A DNA stretch of 64,000 nt from Chinchilla lanigera (GCF_000276665.1 NW_004955481.1:4323648-4387647), one strand, 5' to 3'; counted from the first letter of the stretch, positions 9,536 through 19,639 are shown. Translations and numbers: made by a program. The notes: generated by a model not told the origin, from the sequence alone.

Positions 9536-9768
9536 TCCAGGCTTTACAATGAGAGCTGGAAAATAGGGGAGTGTTTGCCTATAAATTCCTTGATGGCACA
9601 CATAGAATGCTTACAACGTGTCCAGTAAACAGCATACATTTTATAAATGGACTCTATAAGTGAAGTGAACTTAGCAGTGTCCCAGTGTATTCTACCTGAG
9701 GTCACCTTGGAGACAAAGGTGTCTCTAAGCAACTACTGGCCAGTAGCCTATTCTGGAATGTCAAAGTT

Positions 9769-9770
<2 letters not shown>

Positions 9771-9803
<33 letters not shown>

Positions 9804-9943
9804 AGACAGGGTCTCACTATTACAGTTCAGGCTGGCCTTGAGCTTACTTTTGTAGCCCCGGGTGTCCTCGAACTCGCAATGATCCTCCTGCCTCAGCCTC
9901 CCAAGTGCTGGGATTACAGGCACGCGCCACCACACCCGGCAAA
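9771..9943 (-). repeat. B1 SINE, full length
   Basis: T run of about 30 followed by a nearly intact B1 to 'cgccaccacacccggc'. AAA(G/A)TTGACTTTTT is duplicated. The long tail and CpG-rich end suggest a fairly recent insertion. Confidence 0.9.
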
Positions 9944-10035
9944 ATTGACTTTTTTATAACCACTCTCCAGACATTTTAGATGGGATTGTTTTCTTTCCTC
10001 CTCCCCTCCCCTTCCCTTCCCTTCTTTCTTTCCTT

Positions 10036-10187
10036 TCTTTTGTCTTTTTGAGACATGGTCTCCCTATGCAGTTAAGGCTGGCCTTGAGCTCACTTTATAG
10101 CCCAGGCTGGTCTCGAACTCACAACGATCCTCCTGCCTCAGCCTCCTGAGTGCTGGGATTACAGTTGTGCGCCACCACGCCCGGCCG
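10036..10187 (-). repeat. B1 SINE, full length
   Basis: Minus-strand B1, 'tttgtctttttgagacatgg' to 'ccaccacgcccggcc', preceded by a C/T-rich tract at 9996-10040. Confidence 0.88.
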
Positions 10188-10488
10188 TAATTGTCTTCTT
10201 GAAAGGATCCCAAATTTATTGTCAATGGCCCTCTGAGTGCACCTGAGTTCAGGTCTGTAAGGCAAGCAGGATCTGTAATGCTGTAAGTGCCATTAAATCT
10301 ACAGCCTCAAAGGAAAACGCAATTTGAGAGTTCAGTATCCTAGCAAGGTCCTCCAGGGCCCTCAAACCCCGGGGAAGTCAGTTTTCTAAGCCCAACAACA
10401 AGTACTCAAGGACGGCCAGCGGCCATGTCCACCTGAGACCCAGCTATGCAGGCCATCAGGCACTGAGGAAGACGCCACCGGCGCCGGC

Positions 10489-10543
10489 TGCGCAGGCGCA
10501 GGATGCCCGCGAGGGCCCCGGCGCTCCAGGCTGCGCAGGCGCA
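10489..10543. promoter_or_regulatory. Two NRF1-type sites
   Basis: TGCGCAGGCGCA occurs at 10489-10500 and, identical, at 10532-10543. It fits the half-site palindrome bound by NRF1, a common activator of TATA-less housekeeping promoters. Confidence 0.7.
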
Positions 10544-10586
10544 GAAGAGACTGCTGGCGAGTCCCGACGGTGGCGATAGTGACTGA
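10503..10586 (+). other. Possible upstream ORF
   Basis: An ATG at 10503 opens a 27-codon frame (MPARAPALQAAQ...) that ends at a TGA before the ATG at 10639. If transcription starts upstream of it, it would act as a uORF. It could equally lie upstream of the start site. Confidence 0.2.
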
Positions 10587-10638
10587 GGGGCCGGGGCGTA
10601 GAGCAGCGGTAGCGGCGGCAGGCGGCTACCAAGCAGCC

Positions 10639-10664
10639 ATGAGGGCCGGGCCCAGTCACCGACA
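10639..10664 (+). CDS. Candidate first coding exon (partial, unidentified)
   Basis: ATG at 10639 with G at -3 starts MRAGPSHR and runs into CACCGACA|GTGAGT, a donor-like site, giving eight codons plus two bases. The location just downstream of the NRF1 sites fits a first exon. I do not recognise the protein and no matching second exon is seen. The exon may instead be non-coding. Confidence 0.35.
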
Positions 10665-10930
10665 GTGAGTGGCGGTGGAAGGGGAATGGACAGTGGGGAC
10701 TTAGGGGAGGTGGTCCAGCAAGGGTACGCTGACTTGGAGGGTGGACTTTGCCTGTGGCTGACACAGGGGCGTGGGGGGGGGGCAGTGTGAGGGGGGTGAG
10801 GTAGAATCTGGGGCGTGCGTGGCCGCGAGTCCCGTCCCTGAGCTGGACTGCTTGGCCGAGGGAAGGGGTTGTACGTGAGCGGTGAAGGAGCGCTCGGCAG
10901 GGCCGGTGTCCTGCGCTCCCGGTTTGTCAT

Positions 10931-11758
10931 CCTCCCTTCCCCCAGGAGCTTTTGGTCGCCTCTCCCTTTCCGCTTCTTTCAGAGAATGGTCGCGGGGGGA
11001 GGGTAGTGGAAGAAGAAAGCCTTGCTGGAGCCGAGGGAGCCAGCTCTGAGCCAGGCAGGGAGGAGCGGTCCCCTGGAGTAATAGGCTGCCCTGGATAGAG
11101 GGTGGGGGTCAGGCGCTCTCTGTTTAAAGTTGGAAGGGTTCTAGGGCAGAGAGCCCGCTTGAAGTCGGACGGGTTCCGCACCCAAGTCCACCACTGATAA
11201 GCCTGTAGATAACCGGGCAGGTTTCGTTTAATCTTTCTGAACCTCTGGAACTCTGGAAGAGGTGGTTCAGATAGGCTATTGCAAGCATCGTGTGTGTGGT
11301 TGAGATTGTCTGTGAAAACTGTGGATTGTAGGGTGCGGATGCTAATATATCACCACCAACACTGCTGGATTTTAGACCTTGCCTTGTAAATGAGAGAACT
11401 GATTTCTCTATCAAGGCAAAGAGTATTATCTGTAAAATCTTATTAGACAAATATGTACCGTCTGTGTAGGCACAGTGCGGAAATGCCAGTTTATTCTGCA
11501 CTGACAAGGTAGCCATCAGACTTGTATAGGAAAATACCGTACTCTGGCCTTTTTACAAATTGTAATGCCTCACCCAAGAGGAAGGAAATAGAGAATGAAG
11601 GGCCAATCCATTAAATGCTTTCTGAACTTCAGTCAGGTTATCTTGTAACACCGTTGATACTAATGTACTTTATTATGATTTGAGAAAACTAGTTTGAGAC
11701 AATTTAGGAGAGCTGCCCAGCTGCCCAAAGGGGTGTGCAAATACCATTTCTTACTTTC
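10931..11758. other. Unique interval downstream of CpG island
   Basis: No SINE or other repeat is recognised over about 800 bp. GC content declines gradually. It is presumed to be the 5' part of an intron. Confidence 0.5.
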
Positions 11759-12160
11759 CGTCCTTTTTTTTTGGAGGAGGTGAGCAGGGTTGGGGATCAA
11801 GCCCAGAACCTCATACCGCTAGGCAAATGCTGTGTCACTGAGCTATATACCCCTAGCCGGAAACTTGCTTTCTTTTCCCTCTTTGTGTGGTACTGGAGAT
11901 TGAACCCAGAGAGTGCTGAACTACATCCTTAGCCCTTCCTTTTCAAATTTTGGAACAATTTCTCATTAAGTTATCTGGCCTGGCCTTGAATTTGCAGTCT
12001 TCATTGCCTCAGCCTCTGGAGTCTAGGATTGCAGGGCCTGTGCTAATGTGAGCAGCTTGATTTTCTTTCTTTTGTTCTTTCTTTTGGTATACTGGATTTT
12101 GAATCCAGGGCCTTACACAAGTGCTCAGCCCTCGCTAAGCCCCTGTTCTCATTCATTTTT
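11759..12160 (-). repeat. Cluster of ID-B1 composite SINEs
   Basis: Three diverged units: 11765-11860 (ID half only), 11861-12045 (ID and B1 halves) and 12075-12160 (ID half). The last is interrupted by the next B1. Confidence 0.65.
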
Positions 12161-12315
12161 TTTTTTTTTTTTTTTTTTGAGACAGGGTCTTGCTATGCAG
12201 TTCAGGCTGGTCTTGAACTCACTCTGTGGCCCAGACTGGCCTCGAACTCACGATGATCCTCCTGCTTCAGCCTCCTGAGTTCTGGGATTACAAGTGTGCA
12301 CCACCACACCTGGCT
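12155..12315 (-). repeat. B1 SINE, full length
   Basis: T run and intact minus-strand B1 ending in 'caccaccacacctggct'. '(T)CAGCCC(C)TGTTCT' near both ends marks the insertion site within the older composite. Confidence 0.85.
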
Positions 12316-13017
12316 CAGCCCCTGTTCTTTTTAAATTTTAAGGTTTTCTCTTCAAAAGATTCTGGTTGCCTCAGGACCTTGTTTCCGTTATAGAGTTTAG
12401 CTAAGTATACAGCACCTTTTCATCTCTATTTTTTTCTGCTTGTCCCTGGAACCTCCCTGGTGGAATGAAAAAGGCAAACGTACAAGAGTCAAAGAGGTGG
12501 CTGGTTTCTTTGAAAGGTTGAAGGAACACTCCTGAGCCTTTGTTGTTGTTGTTTAGGGTAGACAAAGCAAAGGACAGAGTTGTACTGTGTGCTTCCAGAG
12601 AGAGAAAATGGCTTTTTAGCCATAGCTTTTGAAAGAGAGGTGCAAACTCCTTTCAAAAGGACAGAAAGAGATACAGTACTTCAGCTCTCCCAGCTCTGAG
12701 GATTGAGAGTTGAAATGGTGAGGCCTTTTGGAAATGGGTGAAGGATTTATTTGTCTTTTAGCTGAGTAAAAGGAAGTGACAGATCTGTAAAAGTACAGAT
12801 CTTTGAAGATTCACAGATAAGAGGACTAAATTATTTTATAGGAAGGGGGAAATGAACCCTAGTTGTCTTTAACTTCTCTATCAGGTAAAACGTGTTTGAC
12901 TTCTCTTTCTTGGATATGCACATTAATGTACAACTTTAATTTTTTTCTCTATCTAGTTCTTTACTTCTCAAAAATTCACTGTCAGTGGCACTATTTCTTA
13001 AATGGTTTTAAAAGGAG
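12316..13017. other. Unique interval
   Basis: About 700 bp without a recognised repeat, exon or RNA gene. It contains the short inverted pair CTTTTGAAAG/CTTTCAAAAG near 12627-12659. Confidence 0.5.
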
Positions 13018-13100
13018 GGGCTGAAGGTGTAGTTTTGTGTCAGAGCACTTGCCTAGCATATGCAAGACCTTGGGTTCAGTCCCCAGCACCAAAAACATAA
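13018..13100 (+). repeat. Old ID SINE
   Basis: 'ggggctgaaggtgtagttttg', 'gcacttgcctagcatatgc' and 'ttgggttcagtccccagcac' show the older ID form, with an A-rich tail. Confidence 0.75.
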
Positions 13101-13109
13101 AACATTTCT

Positions 13110-13640
13110 AACTATTATCATAGATCATTACAGAATACAAATCTATTCTTTTCTTGTAAGTTTATATTTACAGTGATACTTCAGTTCACGAACTTTATTT
13201 TATGATGTTGGGGAAGATGACCATGTTTGTGTTTGTGTGGGGAAGATGCCCACAGTTGTTTGTCATCTGGAGTAGAGTTGGTGAACGGAAGCAAAATTTT
13301 GTCAAATGCTTTTGTTTGAGGACAGAATTATTTATTTGTTTGTTTGTTTGGACCGAATTGTTTGTGAACAGAAGCACCTGAGAACGGAGATATCACTGTC
13401 TTTTCTCCACTACCACATTTTTTATTAGTACATATTAATTCTACAGATTAATGTGTTTCATTTTGGCAGATTTGTACGTGAACATAACATACTTTAATCA
13501 TTCTTCCTCCATTACCTTCCTTATTCTCCCTTTCCCTCTAGTTTCACAGTTTTTGGGGATGTCAATGTGTGTAATGTATTTTGATCATATCATAGAGCAT
13601 TACAGGCTACAAATTTATTCTGTTTTTACCACATGGTAGA
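13110..13640. repeat. Unclassified AT-rich repeat-like region
   Basis: 'cattacagaatacaaat(c)tattct' near 13127 recurs as 'cattacaggctacaaatttattct' near 13598. The text 'cataacatactttaatcat...tcctccattaccttcc' resembles rodent L1 3' UTR sequence. The class is uncertain. Confidence 0.35.
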
Positions 13641-13704
13641 TGAAGTAGAGGTAGAAAATGTTGATGTAATGGTAGGAAATGTTGCAGCTGAGCTAGCAAC
13701 TTTT

Positions 13705-14455
13705 TTATTTTTTGTCTTTTTGAGACAGGGTCTCATGATGCAGTTCAGGCCGGCCTTGAGCTTACTTTGTAGCCCAGGCTAGTTCTGAACTCGAAAGGAT
13801 CCTCCTGCCTCAGCTTCTTGAGTGCTGGTATTACAGGCGTGTGCCACCACGCCTGGCTCATATTTTATTTTGAGACAGGCTCTCACTAAATTGTCCAGGG
13901 AGGACTTGAACTTGCCATCCTCCTGCCTTACCCTCCCAAAGTGCCAGGATTACAGATGTGTGCCACTGTGCCTGCTCTATTTTATTTTGTTTTGAGATAG
14001 AGTCTTGCTAGATTGTCTAGGCTGGCTATCAGTTTGTGATATTCCTGCCTCAGGTTCCCAACTGGCTGGGATTACAGGCATGGGATACCATGCCCTACTA
14101 TTGTTACTGTTTTTTAACTTGTTTGTTTGCTTGCTTTTATTTTATTTCATTTATTTATTTAGGTCTTTTTGAGACAGGGTCTCACTATGCAGTTCAGGCT
14201 GGCCTTGAGTTCACTTTGTAGCCCAGGCTGGTCTCCTACTCCCAACGACCTTCCTACTTTAGCTTCCCAAGTGCTGGGATTACAGGCATGTGCCACCCCC
14301 CCTGGCTTGCTTACTTTTAAATGGGATCTCACTATGTAGTTCAGGCTAGCCTTATACTCACTGTGTAACCGAGGCTGGCTGGAGCTCATGGCGATCCTGT
14401 TGCCTTGGCCTCCTAAATGCTGGAATTACAGGTGTGCACCACCATGCCTGACATT
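13705..14455 (-). repeat. Row of five minus-strand B1-type SINEs
   Basis: Units lie at about 13705-13860, 13861-13977, 13978-14100, 14158-14305 and 14306-14455. The first and fourth are nearly intact. The others are older and lack one arm. Confidence 0.82.
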
Positions 14456-14720
14456 TTTGTTACTTCTTTGTAGTAGGTAATAGTTACCAAATGAGGACTT
14501 CTTTTCCCTAGGGGAGAGAAAGGAGGTGGCCCAGTGCTTGATTGCCTGTTGTGTAAGCAGCCTGTCTAAAGTAGGAAAGGAGCTATGAGGATATAAGGTC
14601 TTTTGGTGAATTCCTGATGTAGCAAGGGCTAAAATAAAAGAAATAAGGTTATTAACTTATTTTTATTCTGATAAACTGAATCATTTTTCTTTAAAAAGCA
14701 TCTGATGCCTCTGGGAAAAC
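14456..14720. other. Unique interval
   Basis: No recognisable repeat or gene. Confidence 0.5.
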
Positions 14721-14806
14721 TTTTTGTTTTTGGTACCAGGAATCGAACTCACTACCTCACACTTGCCAAGGCAGATGCTGTGCTGCTGAGCTATATCTCT
14801 GGCCCC
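14721..14806 (-). repeat. ID-like SINE
   Basis: Minus-strand copy with 'ggtaccaggaatcgaactcac' and 'gctatatctctggcccc'. CTGGGAAAA near 14711 and CTGGAAAA near 14817 may be the duplicated target. Confidence 0.8.
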
Positions 14807-14890
14807 TGAGTTATATCTGGAAAATTTTTTAAACTTTCTATTTAAATACAGAATTATGCTGCTTATACTCATTTCTTTTTCTGTTTTTGT

Positions 14891-15142
14891 CTGTTTTTTT
14901 TTTTTTTCTTTCTGGTACTAAGAATCGAACTCATGACTTTGCACTTGCCAGGCAGGCGCTGTGCTGCTGAGCTAAATCCCCAGCCCCCTGTCTGTTTTTT
15001 GATACAGAGTCTTGATATGTATGTAGTTCAGGCTGGCTTTGAGCTCACTTTGTAGCCCAGACTGGCCTGGAATTTGTGGCATTCCTCCTGTCTCAGCCGC
15101 TCCACTGCTAGGATTACAGGTGTGCGCCACCACAACTGGCCT
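14891..15142 (-). repeat. ID-like SINE next to B1 SINE
   Basis: An ID-like copy (14891-14988) sits in the T-rich end of a minus-strand B1 (14989-15142). CTGT(T)TTTTGTCTGTTTTT flanks the ID. Confidence 0.85.
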
Positions 15143-15319
15143 ATTCCTTTTTTACCTTTACTTTAGCTTTAAAACAGAATCATTTGTTTATTAAGTCCTT
15201 TTGATCTTGAAACTCATATCCTAATTGAAGTCTCCTTTGTGATAATTTCACAGCGTCTAATTAATAATAAAGCATAAAAGATTTTGTTGTTTTTTGTTTT
15301 GATTCCAGATGTAGTGCCA

Positions 15320-15414
15320 GGGCCAGGAATATAGCTCAGGGGATTCTTGCCTGCCTGGCAAGCATGAGGTCCTGAGTTCGATTCCTGGTACCCAAAAAAA
15401 AAAAAAAAAAAAAA
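15320..15414 (+). repeat. ID-like SINE, older subfamily
   Basis: 'ggccaggaatatagctcag', 'ggtcctgagttcgattcctgg' and a pure A tail of about 22. Confidence 0.85.
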
Positions 15415-15509
15415 GCAAGTAGAACAAAAAGAAGAACTAAGCTGAGTAAATCAGATGCAGTGCTAAATTGTAAAGGGGGAGTATATGGGAAGATGTTAAA
15501 AAGGAAAGG

Positions 15510-15650
15510 AGGATCAGGGCATGGTGGTGTGTGCCTGTAATCCCAGCCCTCTGGGAAGCAGATGTGGGAGAATAAAAAATTCAAGCCTAATCTGGGCAGC
15601 GTGGTGACTTGATGAGACTCTGTCTCAAAAACAAAAGCAAAAAAAAAAAC
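15510..15650 (+). repeat. B1 SINE
   Basis: Plus-strand diverged B1, 'cagggcatggtggtgtgtgc' to 'ctctgtctcaaaaac'. Confidence 0.75.
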
Positions 15651-15737
15651 AACCCAGTGTTTCAGAATAGCCTCCCTAGGTCCATGGTTTGCTTACCAAT
15701 ATTTAACACAGTAGTTATTTAGCCTACAGGAATTGCT

Positions 15738-15741
<4 letters not shown>

Positions 15742-15780
<39 letters not shown>
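15742..15780. repeat. (CA)n microsatellite
   Basis: An uninterrupted CA run lying directly beside a B1 A tail. Confidence 0.95.
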
Positions 15781-15784
<4 letters not shown>

Positions 15785-15789
15785 TTGCT

Positions 15790-15916
15790 TTTTCTTTTGC
15801 AGTTTTTTGAGACAGGGTCTTGCTATGTATCCCAGACTGGCCTCAGACTCACAGTGATCCTTTTGCCTCAGCCTCTGAGTGCTGAGATTATAGGCATCGC
15901 CACCATACCTGGTGAT
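15790..15916 (-). repeat. B1 SINE
   Basis: Minus-strand B1, 'ttttttgagacagggtcttg' to 'cgccaccatacctgg'. Confidence 0.82.
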
Positions 15917-15926
15917 CATTGATAGT

Positions 15927-16018
15927 TTTTTTTTTTTTTTTCTGGTACCAGGAATTGAACTCACGACGTTGTGCTTGCCAGGCAGGCGCTGTGCCACTGA
16001 GCTGAATCCCCAGCCCCG
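15927..16018 (-). repeat. ID-like SINE
   Basis: Minus-strand ID-like SINE flanked by the 14-bp direct repeat GATCATTGATAGTT at 15914-15927 and 16018-16031. Confidence 0.9.
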
Positions 16019-16074
16019 ATCATTGATAGTTAATGAAAGAAAAAAATGATAACCAGTTATGAATCATAGCAAAC

Positions 16075-16258
16075 ATCAGTTCAGATTCTGTGCAGCTTTG
16101 CTTTGTCTTTCAATGAATTTATGTCAAGTACCTGTGCTTCAGTTTCCTCATCCATGAAATGTAGAAATGTAGTGAGCATTAAATGTGTTGTTTTGTGTAA
16201 AGTGTTTAGCATAGTACATGATACTTGTTAAATGCTAAATAAACATTATTACTAATGT
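16075..16258 (+). repeat. MIR SINE
   Basis: Order of 'gcttcagtttcctcatcc', 'gaaatgtag', 'gagcattaaatg', 'gtttagcatagtac' and 'gctaaataaacatt' follows the MIR core and 3' end. Confidence 0.75.
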
Positions 16259-16279
16259 TTATTAAATATACACTTTCTT

Positions 16280-16440
16280 AGCCATGCTTGCTAGCACATG
16301 GCTGTAATCAGGAGGCTGAAACAGGAGTATCATTGCGTTCAAGGCCAGCCTGGGCTACAAAGTAAGTTCAAGACCAGCCTGAACTGCATAGTGAGACCCT
16401 GCCTTAAAAAGACCAAGAAAAAAACCCAAAAAAACCCCAA
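16280..16440 (+). repeat. B1 SINE
   Basis: Plus-strand B1 with both internal arms and an A/C tail. It misses a few bases after 'gctgtaatc'. Confidence 0.83.
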
Positions 16441-16479
16441 GACAAAACACTTTCTTTTGTGCCAAAAGCTATGCTGGCC

Positions 16480-16560
16480 AAGCATGATGACATAGCCCCT
16501 GCTCTGAAGCAGCTTACAGTCTAGTAGTAGAAACAGAAATATACAAAGTAATTGTAATCG
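16480..16560 (+). repeat. Possible ancient mammalian repeat
   Basis: 'cccctgctctgaagcagct', 'acagtctagtagtagaaac' and 'aaagtaattgtaat' resemble a widespread old mammalian repeat pattern. I cannot fix the family by eye. Confidence 0.35.
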
Positions 16561-16609
16561 AATACCTTTTTAAAATCAATTTTGTAGTGGTGATGATTGT
16601 AAAATTCAC

Positions 16610-16700
16610 TTTTTTTGGCAGTGCTAGGGGTCAGACCTAGCCTGATCAGCCCCATCATAGGGGCTCTACCAATGAGCTTACACCCTCTGGCCTAGTCACA
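16610..16700 (-). repeat. ID half of a composite SINE
   Basis: 'ttttggcagtgctaggggtc' and 'ctaccaatgagcttacaccc' form a diverged minus-strand ID half. Confidence 0.5.
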
Positions 16701-16940
16701 TTTTACATACCACTGAAAATGAAGAAATGTCCCTTATTAGACTGGTATGCCACCATTTGTAAAATGTATCCTGGTTTTGGAATTGTTAAGGAGTTGTTAA
16801 AATGTGAAAAAAGAACAAAAACAAAATGATAAGCTGTGGAGAAGGTATACCTTGTTGTAAGACTTGAGGGAAGGCTAAGTACAAGTATTGTCTGTCAGTA
16901 AAGGCATCTTGGATTGAACCTACATGATAGGCCCTCACAG

Positions 16941-16946
16941 TTGGAC
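16941..16946. repeat. 6-bp TSD of solo LTR, left
   Basis: TTGGAC is repeated at 17519-17524 and brackets the LTR exactly. Confidence 0.7.
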
Positions 16947-17518
16947 TATCGGGAACCTGGCCAGGATCCCCAATTGCCTGTATGATGGGTACGACAAGGA
17001 TGAAATAAGAAACAGAGAAAAATTTAGTAACGCATGAAGGGGGACTGACAGTCAGTGTCTCAGGAGGGGCAAAGACAAAGACACTCTGAGCCCGTCACTA
17101 TTTATTGGGTGTATACAATGATAGGAAGACCTAGCAGAAGATTCAAGGTCAGTGGCAAAGTCAGAGGTAGATGACTCAGCAGGCAATGGATAATCCTGGG
17201 ATGACTCAAGAGGGCGGAGATGATTTTATGCTAAGAAGGTTCTTGCCCTGGACTGTTTTTTAATCTTAGTGGTCTTAGTTTAGTCTTAGTGGATGGCCCA
17301 TCCCTAAAGAGTTAATGGGAAGGAGCTAGGGATATAGCTTATCAGCTCAGCACCTACCTGGCAAGTGCAAGGTCGTGAGTTCGATTACCGGTACAAAAAA
17401 AAAAAAAAATAGAGTTAATGGGAAATCTCAGAAGGGTGTTACTGATAACCCCAAGCCTCCATTTATCCCTTAGGGGAAGTATGCAAAATTAACCATTGTG
17501 AATTTGTGGTCCCCAACA
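16947..17518 (-). mobile_element. Solo LTR of a class II (ERVK-type) endogenous retrovirus
   Basis: On the minus strand it starts TGTTGGGGACC and ends near CCGATA, probably a CA end mutated to TA. It carries AATAAATA at about 17106-17099, followed by a GT-rich stretch ('gtgtctttgtc'). Exact 6-bp repeats (TTGGAC) flank it, the duplication length usual for class II elements. An ID-like SINE has inserted at about 17325-17409. Without that insert the LTR is near 485 bp. No internal retroviral genes are adjacent, as expected after LTR-LTR recombination. Confidence 0.75.
17325..17409 (+). repeat. ID-like SINE inside the solo LTR
   Basis: Plus-strand copy, 'gctagggatatagcttatc' to 'ttaccggtac', with a short A tail. 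AGAGTTAATGGGAA occurs on both sides, so it postdates the LTR. Confidence 0.88.
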
Positions 17519-17524
17519 TTGGAC
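17519..17524. repeat. 6-bp TSD of solo LTR, right
   Basis: TTGGAC, matching 16941-16946. Confidence 0.7.
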
Positions 17525-17539
17525 AAGTAAGTAAGATAG

Positions 17540-17692
17540 GCGTTTTTTTTTTGAGACATTTTCACTATGCAGTTCAGCCTGGCCTCGAACTCATTTTGTA
17601 GCCCAGGCTGTCCTCGAACTCACAGCAATCCTCTTGCTTTAGCCTTCTGAGTACTGGGATTACAGGCATTTGCCACCATGCCCAGCAAGATA
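17540..17692 (-). repeat. B1 SINE, full length
   Basis: Minus-strand B1 to 'gccaccatgcccagc'. A(A)GATAGG(C/T) near 17534 and 17689 is a probable duplicated target. Confidence 0.87.
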
Positions 17693-18169
17693 GGTCTGAC
17701 AGTGGGGAGGGAGTGAGCATTATTGATGTATGCCACCATATTAGGATGAGCTACAAGAGGAAATGAGCTAAGACTTGGCAGAATAACACTGTATAATGCA
17801 GCAGAGCAGGGCAGAAAGCTTGGAAAGTTTTCAGAAGAGACATGAGTCTGATACTTAAATTTGAACTCCTAAAGTATAGCGACTTTAAAAAGATGAATTT
17901 AATATAATAAATTGAGAAGTGAGAGTAAATGTGAGAAGCAAAGTGGCCAGGAGAAAGGCTGAAATTTTACAGCTGACCAGAGGGAACATAAGTGTGAAGT
18001 CACAGTGCTCTTGGTGAGAAGTGAATGCTTTCTTAGAGAAGTGTTCAGTGCCTATTTCTGTCTTTTCACTACCTCTCAAGGTCCTGATTATGTCCCTCTC
18101 AGAGCTCTCTGTGATTAAGGGTGAAAAGAAATACAAGTCAACAGGAAAAAGCCTAGCTTCTTATTAAGA
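17693..18169. other. Unique interval
   Basis: No recognised repeat. An 83-codon open frame on the minus strand (17885-18136) has no features that I recognise and is probably chance. Confidence 0.45.
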
Positions 18170-18174
18170 TACAT

Positions 18175-18350
18175 TTAAATTGGGCGTGGTTGTGCACACC
18201 TGTAATCCCAGCACTCAGAAGTCAGAGCAGGAGGATCCCTGTGAGTTTGAAGTCACCCTGGACCTTGACCAAAAAAAACCAAACCAAAATAAAACAACCA
18301 AAAAATCAAGGCCACCCTGGACTGTATAGGTCCTATCTCAAAAAATTTTT
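18175..18350 (+). repeat. Diverged B1 SINE
   Basis: 'attgggcgtggttgtgcac' to 'ctatctcaaaa'. An extra A-rich stretch at 18270-18305 splits the 3' half. Confidence 0.7.
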
Positions 18351-18407
18351 GTATTTCTTTTTTCATTACTAACCCATAACTAGACTTGAGTCCTTTTTCC
18401 TCTTTCC

Positions 18408-18413
<6 letters not shown>

Positions 18414-18452
<39 letters not shown>
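18414..18452. repeat. (TG)n(CG)n microsatellite
   Basis: TG run followed by short GC alternation. It sits where the tail of a truncated minus-strand ID-like SINE (18453-18497) begins. Confidence 0.9.
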
Positions 18453-18453
<1 letters not shown>

Positions 18454-18859
18454 CCAGGAATTGAACTCAGGACCTTGCACTTGCCAGGCAGGTCTTTTGT
18501 GTTCATTTGTTGGTTTGTTTGTTTTTTTGTCTTTTGGAGACAGGGTCTTACCATGCAGTTCAGGCAGGTCTTGAACTCACTTTGTAGCCCAGGTTGGCCT
18601 CTAACTCGCAGTGATCCTCCTGCATCAGCCTCCTGATTGCTGGGATTACAGGCATGTGCCACCATGCCTGGCTCGTTTTGTTTTGTTTTGTTTTGTTTTG
18701 TTTTGTTTTGTTACTGGGAATCAAACTCATGACCTTGCGCTTGCCGGGCAGGCGCTGTGCTGCTGAGCTAAATCCCTAGCCCCTGCCTCAAACTCTTGAT
18801 GATCTTCCTGCCTTAGCCTCCTGAGTGCTGGGATTACAGATGTGTGCCACTGTGCCCAG
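18453..18859 (-). repeat. ID / B1 / (TTTTG)n / ID / B1 cluster
   Basis: Truncated ID-like piece 18453-18497, B1 18516-18673, (TTTTG)n 18674-18711, ID-like 18712-18783, and a B1 fragment 18784-18859. All read on the minus strand. Confidence 0.85.
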
Positions 18860-18861
18860 TT

Positions 18862-19320
18862 TTTTTGGTGGGGGTACTGAGGATTGAACCCAGGGACCAC
18901 TGAGTTATACCTACAACCCTTTAAAATTTTTTTAAACACAGGGTCTGGCTGGCTAAATCGGTCAAGGTTGCGATCTTCCTGCCTCAGCTTCCCAGAGTGC
19001 CGGTATTACAGGCTTGTACTACCATGTCCAACTTGCTTGCTTTGCTTTTTTCATTTATTTTTTTCTCTTTCTCTCTCTCTCACTATGCTTCCCTCCTTCC
19101 CTCCCTTCCTTTCTTCATATCGCTCCGAACCCCACTGAGCTACATCCTTAGCCTTTTTTTTTGAGACGGGGTTGCCTAGGCAGGACTCACTTGTGATTCT
19201 CTTGCCTTAGGTTCTACAGTAGCTGGTTTGCCTGGTCAGTATCCCTGGGAGAGTTGGATCATTTTTTTTGGAGACAAGGTCTTGCTCTGTACCCCAGGCT
19301 GGCCTTGAACTTGCAGGGAT
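18862..19320 (-). repeat. Old composite SINEs and C/T-rich tract
   Basis: ID and B1 halves at 18865-19035, a C/T-rich tract at 19045-19120, a second ID/B1 composite at 19125-19225, and a B1 fragment at 19265-19320. Confidence 0.6.
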
Positions 19321-19403
19321 TTTTTTTTTTTTGTACTGGGAATTAAACTTAGGACCTTGTGCTTGCCAGGCAAGTGCTGTGCCACTGAGCTGTATCCGTG
19401 GCC
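19321..19403 (-). repeat. ID-like SINE
   Basis: Minus-strand copy with 'gtactgggaattaaacttagg' and 'gctgtatccgtggcc', of older subfamily type. Confidence 0.8.
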
Positions 19404-19453
19404 TGGCTTGGATCTTTTAAGCTTTTGACTCTGTGGTGTCATTTTAAACTGTG

Positions 19454-19622
19454 GAGTTGCTGGGCATGGTGATGCACTCCTGTAATCCCAGCACTCCTGT
19501 AATCCTAGCACTTGGGAGGCTGAGGCAGGATGAAGTTTGAGAATAGCCTGGTAGTGAGCTCAAGGCTAGCCTGAATTGCACAGCAAGACCCTGTCTCAAA
19601 AAAAAAAAAAAAAAAAAAAAAA
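19454..19622 (+). repeat. B1 SINE
   Basis: Plus-strand B1 with the 'gtaatcc(c/t)agcact' segment duplicated near 19480 and 19499, followed by a 30-base A tail. Confidence 0.83.
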
Positions 19623-19639
19623 TTAAAATGTGGAGTTAA

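Larger units (their letters stand above)
10400..10930 (+). promoter_or_regulatory. CpG island, probable promoter
   Basis: GC and CpG content jump here in an otherwise AT-rich region free of SINEs. There is no TATA box. The core at 10470-10700 holds two NRF1-type sites, an ATG in fair context and a splice-donor-like GTGAGT, which is the layout of a housekeeping promoter with a short first exon. The plus direction is inferred from the ATG-donor order. Long GC-rich open frames on the minus strand are probably composition artefacts. The gene is not recognised. Confidence 0.75.

Noticed and set aside
10406..10930. Open frame of 174 codons on the minus strand in the first CpG island
   Set aside because: Pro/Ser/Arg-rich composition typical of GC-rich promoters read in any frame. 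The ATG, donor and NRF1 order supports plus-strand transcription.
18415..18636. Cys/Val-rich frames, and [21 protein letters not shown] peptides seen all over the window
   Set aside because: They are translations of (TG)n and of B1 SINEs on the minus strand.
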